From Pseudomonas entomophila L48 (lineage in GTDB: Bacteria > Pseudomonadota > Gammaproteobacteria > Pseudomonadales > Pseudomonadaceae), in assembly GCF_000026105.1 (NCBI RefSeq), contig NC_008027.1, positions 3,802,501 to 3,866,500 of the forward strand: 64,000 bases of DNA, written 5' to 3'. This document shows positions 59,419 through 64,000 of the stretch, piece after piece. The position numbers and the translations under genes were made by a program. Positions within the stretch are counted from its first letter, which is position 1. Each line of letters begins with the position of its first letter. The notes beneath the pieces were generated by a model, which saw only the letters and a program-made list of their open reading frames with translations, searched no databases and had not been told where the DNA came from.

Positions 59419-60610
59419 TATCCAAACCTCGCCCCTGACAACTGCAGCACACGCAACCACTGATCAGCGGCTGATCAGGATCGCCCTCAAGAAAAGTCAC
59501 CCTGACCTCCATCCCCGTCCGAGGCGGCATGCTCTCGCAATGCCAGTCGGAGACCAACCGCAGCCAGCAACTGCGCGTATCGCCCACTCGCTCTTCGCGA
59601 TCCCAGGGGAACTCGACCTTGACCCTGGCCAGGCGCCGATCATTGCGAACCGCCTCGTCCTCCACGGCAACCACCACCGCCGTCTGGTTGCCGGGCACCT
59701 GGGGTTTCCTGTGAGCCAACGGCGGGCGGTAGCTCGCGTGCCACGCATACCCCGTGAAGCGGTTACGGTAACCCTGATCAAAATCGCCCTCGTTGCCAGT
59801 GGCGAGGTGTTCACCGGAAAACTGTGGCTGCCGCCCTTCATGGATAACCTGGGTCAGCAACCAGGGAGCGTTCCACGCGTTGTGTGGATGGCCCGTGATT
59901 TCCAGTACATGGCCACTGGCCAAGCGGGGCTGGTCACTGTGCCCTTCCGTTCGGCGACAAGCCGCGTGGTGGCGCTCCATCAGGTGCTTGATCACCGGCT
60001 CGTCGGCGACGCTGTCGGGCGCTTGCCTGTAGGCGGTCGGGATGCCACTTCTGGTAAAGGCCGACTGATGATCGCCCAGCACCAGCACATGCCCCCGCGG
60101 ACTGTGTTGAAAGTGGAAGTGGATCCCCTCCTCTTCACACAGGCGCTGGACAAAATGCAGGTCCGTTTCGTCGTACTGGGTGCAGATCTCGCGCACGCGG
60201 TAGTTCGCCCGCAGCTCAAGCCGGTAGGCGCCGCCCACTATCCCGTGCTCTTCCAGTATCAAGGCAACGATTTCCGGCACCGATAACCGTTGATAGATCC
60301 GTTGGTTGATACGGTGGCGCAAGTAGGACAGCTGCGGCACCAGGGCCAGCTTGTAGCGTGGGTCATCACCGCATTGGGCAACGTGGTAGACCCGTCCATG
60401 CACACCGTTGCCCTCGGTATCGAAAGCCAGGAAAGCCTCGCGGTCGATCAGGCTGTCGAAGTCCAGGTCAGCCGGTTCGCCGACCAGTTCCACATTGAAG
60501 AAGTATGGCCTGCTGATGGCCTCTTCGCCGCTGAACGCGAGCACCTGAAGTCCATGTTCGACACCGTCGATGGTCAAGCTGAAGTGGGTCTGCCGGGCTG
60601 GGTTGAACAT
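59399..60610 (-). pseudogene. Truncated vgrG (type VI secretion spike protein)
   Basis: The 403-residue product has the VgrG gp27-like N-terminal region (FSLTIDGVEHGLQVLAFSGE, FVQRLCEEEGIHFHF) and reaches the gp5-like OB fold (ARVKVEFPWDRE ... GMEVRVTFLEGDPDQPLISGC). Full VgrG proteins run to about 650 residues or more, with a beta-helical needle after this point. Here the sequence changes to CVCCSCQGRGLDRVTPGQ and stops inside the 40-bp palindrome. The needle is missing, so it cannot form a normal spike. GAGGG precedes ATG 60610. No other type VI gene is in the window. It may be a remnant or a specialised short protein. Confidence 0.75.
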
Positions 60611-60713
60611 CCGCTGTTCCCTCTCTACATAAGCCAAGGATGACGCGCACGAAGCCACTGCCTCCATGAACACGGAGGCAGGCATCGGGCAGCAGGCGAA
60701 ACGTCAGGTCAGG

Positions 60714-61817
60714 TCAAACGCCACTTTTCACTTTGGTCCAGACCCGGGTGCGGATTCGCTCCAACTTCAACGGCAGGGGTTCGAGCGGAATCAGCGTGGC
60801 AACCGTCTGCTTGTCGGGGTAGATCCAGGGGTTGTCCCGCAGCGCCTGTTCGACGAACTGGGTGGCGTCCTTGTTGGCGTTGGGGTACAGCGTGTGGTTC
60901 GAGGTCTTGGCGATCACTTCCGGGCGCATCATGTAGTTGATGAACGCCAGGCCTGCCTTGGGATGGGGCGCATCCTTGAGCAGCACCAGGTTTTCCGACC
61001 ACACCAACGCGCCTTCGCGAGGCAGGCTGTAGCTGATCTTGCGCCCGGTGTTGTTCTTCTCATTGATCGCTTGAGCGGCCAGGGCGCCGTTGGCCCAGCC
61101 GACCACCGCACAGATATTGCCGTCGGCCATGTCGGTATCGATGCGCGACGAATCGAAATACAACACGTACGGGCGGATTTTCATCAGCAGGTCTTGTGCC
61201 TTCTGGTAATCCGCGGGGTTGCTGCTGTTGCTGGGCAGCCCCAGGTAGTTCAAGGCAATCGAGATGATCTCGCTGGGCGAGTCGAGCATCGCCACGCCGC
61301 ACGCCTTCAGCTTGCTGATGTTCTCTTCCTTGAAGATCAGGTCCCAGCTGTTCACCGGTGCCTGGTCACCCAAGGCCGCCTTGACCTTGTCGACGTCGTA
61401 GCCGATGCCGGTGGTGCCCCACAGGTAGGGCACGGCGTAGCGATTGCCAGGGTCGTTGACCGCCAGCTGGGCGAGGATGTCCGGGTCGATATGCGCAAGG
61501 TTGCCCAGTTGCGCGCGGTCCAGCGGCTGGAGCACGCCCGCCGCGATCAGGGTGGGCAACACGTTGGAGGTTGCCACCACCACGTCATACCCGGTGCGCC
61601 CGGCCATGACCTTGCTTTGCATGATGTCGGCGCTGTCGAACGCGTCCATGTGCACGCGGGTGCCGGTTTCCTGCTCGAAGGCCTTCGGGGTCTCCGGCGC
61701 CAGTAGCCCGAACCAGTTGTACAGGTGCACCCCGGGCTCGGCAGCCGCCACCGAGGTGCTGATCGCCGCGCAGAGCAGCGAGGCCGAAAAAAGGGTTCGC
61801 AAACGTGAGGTTCTCAT
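60714..61817 (-). CDS. Polyamine ABC transporter substrate-binding protein (PotF/SpuD-like)
   Basis: A 367-residue periplasmic protein with signal peptide MRTSRLRTLFSASLLCAAIS...VAAAE. It follows PotF/SpuD closely: VHLYNWFGLLAPETPKAFEQ, YAVPYLWGTTGIGYDVDKVK, CGVAMLDSPSEIISIALNYLG and the end RIRTRVWTKVKSGV. Such proteins bind putrescine, spermidine or related amines for an ABC importer. No permease or ATPase genes accompany it, so it either lends itself to another transporter or acts as a sensor protein. AAGGATG precedes ATG 61817. GATTGTT (61837-61843), the core of the box seen before the permease and amidase genes, lies 20 bp upstream. Confidence 0.9.
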   Translation of the reverse strand: MRTSRLRTLFSASLLCAAISTSVAAAEPGVHLYNWFGLLAPETPKAFEQETGTRVHMDAFDSADIMQSKVMAGRTGYDVVVATSNVLPTLIAAGVLQPLDRAQLGNLAHIDPDILAQLAVNDPGNRYAVPYLWGTTGIGYDVDKVKAALGDQAPVNSWDLIFKEENISKLKACGVAMLDSPSEIISIALNYLGLPSNSSNPADYQKAQDLLMKIRPYVLYFDSSRIDTDMADGNICAVVGWANGALAAQAINEKNNTGRKISYSLPREGALVWSENLVLLKDAPHPKAGLAFINYMMRPEVIAKTSNHTLYPNANKDATQFVEQALRDNPWIYPDKQTVATLIPLEPLPLKLERIRTRVWTKVKSGV

Positions 61818-61956
61818 GCAACATCCTTGTCCAGACGATTGTTGTCTCATGGCCATCCCAAGCCTTGGCACCGACTATACCGGGCACGCCCGGAGAGTAA
61901 ATACCTCGAAATACTTACCTCCGGCCTACGCATCCTTAACCCAAAAGGGGTAGAAA

Positions 61957-62745
61957 ATGCCGTTCGACCTCCATGGACTGGCGTGGCACCGAACGATCGG
62001 CAAGCTGATCATGCAACTGAACCGGCCGGAGTTCTGGAGTTCGCTGGTTCGGGTGTTGAATGAGTACGTGCAGATCGACAACTGGGTGGTGTTGATTTTC
62101 AGCAGCCAGCACGTGGAAGTGGTGAGCCTGCCTGAAGTCGCGGACGCTGAAGAGGTGGATGCGTTCATTCACCGCTATGTGACGGAGCTGTATCTGCTGG
62201 ACCCGTTCTACATCGCCAATCGAGAGAACCCCCAGGGCGGTTTCTTCCACCTGCTGGATATCGCGCCGGAGTACTTTCTCGAGACAGAGTACTACCACCA
62301 GTACTTTGCCCAGTACATCTCGGTGGATGAAGCGCAGTACAACGTGCAGCTCGACGCCGACAGGACGCTGTGCATTTCCATCGGCAGCAAGGTGCGCTTC
62401 AGCCAAGAGCAAATCACCATTCTCGACATCATCAAGCCCTGGGTGACGGCCTTGATGCACCAGCGCATGTGCTTTGAAAGCGATGCCGAGAAAAACCTTG
62501 CCGAGCCGCCGCCACGGCAAGAAACGCTGGCCCAGTTGGGGGCGCAGTTGACGACGCGGGAAAGCGATGTGCTCAGGCTGCTGTTGAGCGGTTTCTCCAA
62601 CAAGGAGATAGCCGGCAAGCTTGCGCTCTCGGCGGAGACAATCAAGGTTCACCGCCGCAACATCTACGCCAAGCTGAATATCAAGTCGCAGTCTGAGTTG
62701 TTTACTCGGTTCTTCATGCCCCGCGCCTACCCGACAGCCCCTTGA
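61957..62745 (+). CDS. LuxR-type regulator, second paralogue
   Basis: A 262-residue relative of the LuxR-type regulator at 57596-58408, sharing the N-terminal pattern (LAWHRTIGKLIMQLNRPEFW ... ELYLLDPFYIANRENP ... YHQYFAQY) and the C-terminal helix-turn-helix (LTTRESDVLRLLLSGFSNKE, AETIKVHRRNIYAKLNIKSQ). It is divergent from the polyamine-binding protein gene. The gap has CCGGGC-AC-GCCCGG (61880-61893) and the imperfect dyad 61898-61919 (GTAAATACC ... ATACTTAC), possible operators. AGGGGTAGAAA precedes ATG 61957. Confidence 0.88.
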   Translation: MPFDLHGLAWHRTIGKLIMQLNRPEFWSSLVRVLNEYVQIDNWVVLIFSSQHVEVVSLPEVADAEEVDAFIHRYVTELYLLDPFYIANRENPQGGFFHLLDIAPEYFLETEYYHQYFAQYISVDEAQYNVQLDADRTLCISIGSKVRFSQEQITILDIIKPWVTALMHQRMCFESDAEKNLAEPPPRQETLAQLGAQLTTRESDVLRLLLSGFSNKEIAGKLALSAETIKVHRRNIYAKLNIKSQSELFTRFFMPRAYPTAP

Positions 62746-62797
62746 CCACGATGTACAGCAGCGGCCCGATTAACACGAAGCAGGCCACACTGTGTAT
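62714..62797 (-). pseudogene. Possible 3' remnant of a membrane protein gene
   Basis: On the minus strand the frame reads IHSVACFVLIGPLLYIVVKG then LSGRRGA and TGA. It looks like a last transmembrane helix with a basic tail, the usual end of a transporter. Nothing coding continues upstream, where REP sequence begins. Its stop overlaps the end of the second LuxR gene. Weak evidence: a chance frame cannot be excluded. Confidence 0.3.
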
Positions 62798-63068
62798 GGC
62801 ACCGGCGTCGCCGGTGTTCGCGGGTAAACCCGCTCCTACAGGTACCCCGTAAACGCCAAGATCAACGCCGTACCGGTAGGAGCCGGCTTGCCGGCGAACG
62901 GGCCATTGCGGTCAACACAACACGATGGTTTCGCTGCGGATCGGGCATCTGACAACCCCTGATAGCGGCATGGCGAGTTGCGGGTTATCCGAGCCAGCCG
63001 CAACCGTCGACTAGCGAACCATGCCCTCCTAGAATGCCACCTCCCCAATCGCGACAGGACGTTGCCCG
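62746..63068. other. Intergenic stretch with REP sequences
   Basis: A 323-bp gap. It holds the possible membrane-protein remnant and the REP pair listed next. The right third has no recognisable feature apart from AGGA ten bases before the next gene. Confidence 0.5.
62816..62904. repeat. Mixed REP pair
   Basis: Left member GTTCGCGGGTAAACCCGCTC (62816-62842) and right member GGTAGGAGCCGGCTTGCCGG (62876-62904) are in opposite orientation but belong to different REP subfamilies, so the pair cannot fold into one long perfect hairpin. Confidence 0.7.
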
Positions 63069-63788
63069 ATGACTTTCGATGTGCACCACTACGCCAAGGC
63101 CTACTACAGCAACATCCAGCCGGCGCCAGGCAATCTTTATCCAAGGCTCAAAGCCTGGGAATTCCTCTACGAGTACATCTGGGACGATTCCCGTACCCGC
63201 TGGTCCGAACTGACATCGAAGACGCAACTGGAGACGACCGCGCTGCACATCGGCTTCTACCTGGCGAACTGGGGGATGTTCCGGGGCTCCTCGGGGCTGC
63301 TGCAGAACAGCAACCTGGACCTGATGAAGGCCTTGGCCAAGCTGCTCTTCGAAGGTCAGGGTGCCAAGTTGCTGGAACTCTCGCTGGAAGACTTCGGGCC
63401 TGACAACCCACATCGGGCCCAACATCAGGAACTGCTGGATTCCGTGCTGGGCTCCATGGAGTCCCTGGCGACCAACGTCTCCTGGACGAACACCCTCAAG
63501 ACCAAGATCCTGATGGGCGTCTGGGGCGAATGCCCGGCGCTCGATCGTTTCTACATCGCGGCATGCCGCGATCTGTTCCCGCGCCGGCCCTCCATTACCA
63601 ATGCCAGTGGCAAAGGCCTTGCCGCGTTGGCGGAACTGGTCGAGGAACTCGCCGTTCCTCCCCTGCCCATGCGCACCGGACGCCTTGGGCTGCAATACCC
63701 CACCGCGCGGATCATGGACATGGCGATGTTTCAATACGGAATTGAATTGGAACAGGGTTTTGACGATCAAGCTGCCGCGGTGGTTTAG
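63069..63788 (+). CDS. Protein of unknown function
   Basis: A 239-residue, mostly helical soluble protein, starting MTFDVHHYAKAYYSNIQPAP and ending in acidic and alanine-rich sequence. No signal peptide, membrane helix or familiar motif was found. Distinctive parts are WDDSRTRWSELTSKTQLETT, HIGFYLANWGMFRGSSGLLQ and VWGECPALDRFYIAACRDLF. It stands alone between REP sequence and the TonB-dependent receptor gene. Confidence 0.7.
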   Translation: MTFDVHHYAKAYYSNIQPAPGNLYPRLKAWEFLYEYIWDDSRTRWSELTSKTQLETTALHIGFYLANWGMFRGSSGLLQNSNLDLMKALAKLLFEGQGAKLLELSLEDFGPDNPHRAQHQELLDSVLGSMESLATNVSWTNTLKTKILMGVWGECPALDRFYIAACRDLFPRRPSITNASGKGLAALAELVEELAVPPLPMRTGRLGLQYPTARIMDMAMFQYGIELEQGFDDQAAAVV

Positions 63789-63856
63789 GGCCGATAGCGG
63801 TCTGCCGTGCGAGCCTCACAGGGTTGTCGCACGGCCGCTCGATCAGGTAGGCCGCG

Positions 63857-64000
63857 TCAGAAATCGATAGTGCCCGAGAACTTCACCAACCGCGGATCAC
63901 CCTGGGTCATGTAGCCGCCGTTGGCCGAAGCCCAGTAGTTCTTGTCGGTGAGGTTCTCCACGTTCACCCGCAGGGTCAGGTCCTTCTCGGACACCTTCAG
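63857..64000 (-). CDS. TonB-dependent receptor, 3' end only
   Basis: The frame runs off the window edge and stops at TGA 63857-63859. The 47 visible residues (LTLRVNVENLTDKNYWASAN, then GGYMTQGDPRLVKFSGTIDF) are the typical C-terminal beta strands of a TonB-dependent siderophore receptor, ending in the outer-membrane signature Phe. The ligand cannot be told from this part. Confidence 0.9.
   Translation of the reverse strand: MKVSEKDLTLRVNVENLTDKNYWASANGGYMTQGDPRLVKFSGTIDF

Noticed and set aside
59399..60610. Evidence for an active type VI secretion cluster
   Set aside because: Only one truncated vgrG is present; no tss, hcp, PAAR or effector-immunity genes are nearby.

Overview
The window is GC-rich chromosomal DNA from a Pseudomonas, most likely of the P. 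putida / P. entomophila group. Evidence: P. putida-type REP palindromes, a ChrR-type quinone reductase, a fused MrpA/B antiporter operon, a fadDx-type beta-oxidation operon, the phnW-phnX pair, and the conserved block lysine decarboxylase - dnaQ - rnhA - methyltransferase - gloB - mltD - npp/yej transporter. No rRNA, tRNA or CRISPR array was seen.

Layout. 0-14.5 kb: edge of a lipoprotein gene, an M24 aminopeptidase, a SoxR gene divergent from its likely target monooxygenase, an XRE-cupin regulator divergent from a DMT exporter, a six-gene Na+/H+ antiporter operon (mnhAB-C-D-E-F-G), small unknown genes, a chemoreceptor and a DksA-like protein. 14.8-29.6 kb: two giant toxin/effector-like proteins of about 1,515 residues. 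The second carries leucine-rich repeats and an IpaH/SspH-type E3 ubiquitin ligase domain with its C-x-D catalytic motif. They flank a five-gene acyl-CoA degradation operon. 29.7-34.7 kb: AraC regulator, LysR regulator, 2-aminoethylphosphonate degradation (phnW, phnX), chrR. 34.7-49.2 kb: core genes listed above, ending in the peptide transporter operon with two binding proteins (nppA1A2BCD).

49.2-56 kb is accessory DNA. It holds a low-GC OLD/GajA-like ATPase-TOPRIM nuclease, two small Pseudomonas family proteins (one preceded by a structured leader), a GNAT acetyltransferase fused to an antitoxin-like DNA-binding domain, a secreted DUF3757-like protein, a 154-bp MITE-like palindrome, a low-GC HEPN-like protein with its own terminator, and an AAA ATPase.

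55.9-62.7 kb looks like a local amine/amide uptake and hydrolysis module: an APC permease, a RamA-like amidohydrolase, a PotF/SpuD-like polyamine-binding protein and two paralogous LuxR-type regulators. A shared GTGATTGTT-like motif lies in the promoter regions of the permease, the LuxR/amidase pair and (core only) the binding-protein gene. Two copies of a 40-bp palindrome bracket the permease-LuxR-amidase segment, and the right copy coincides with the premature end of a vgrG gene. This module and its palindromes are the most likely place for something undescribed. The window ends in a protein of unknown function and the 3' end of a TonB-dependent receptor gene.
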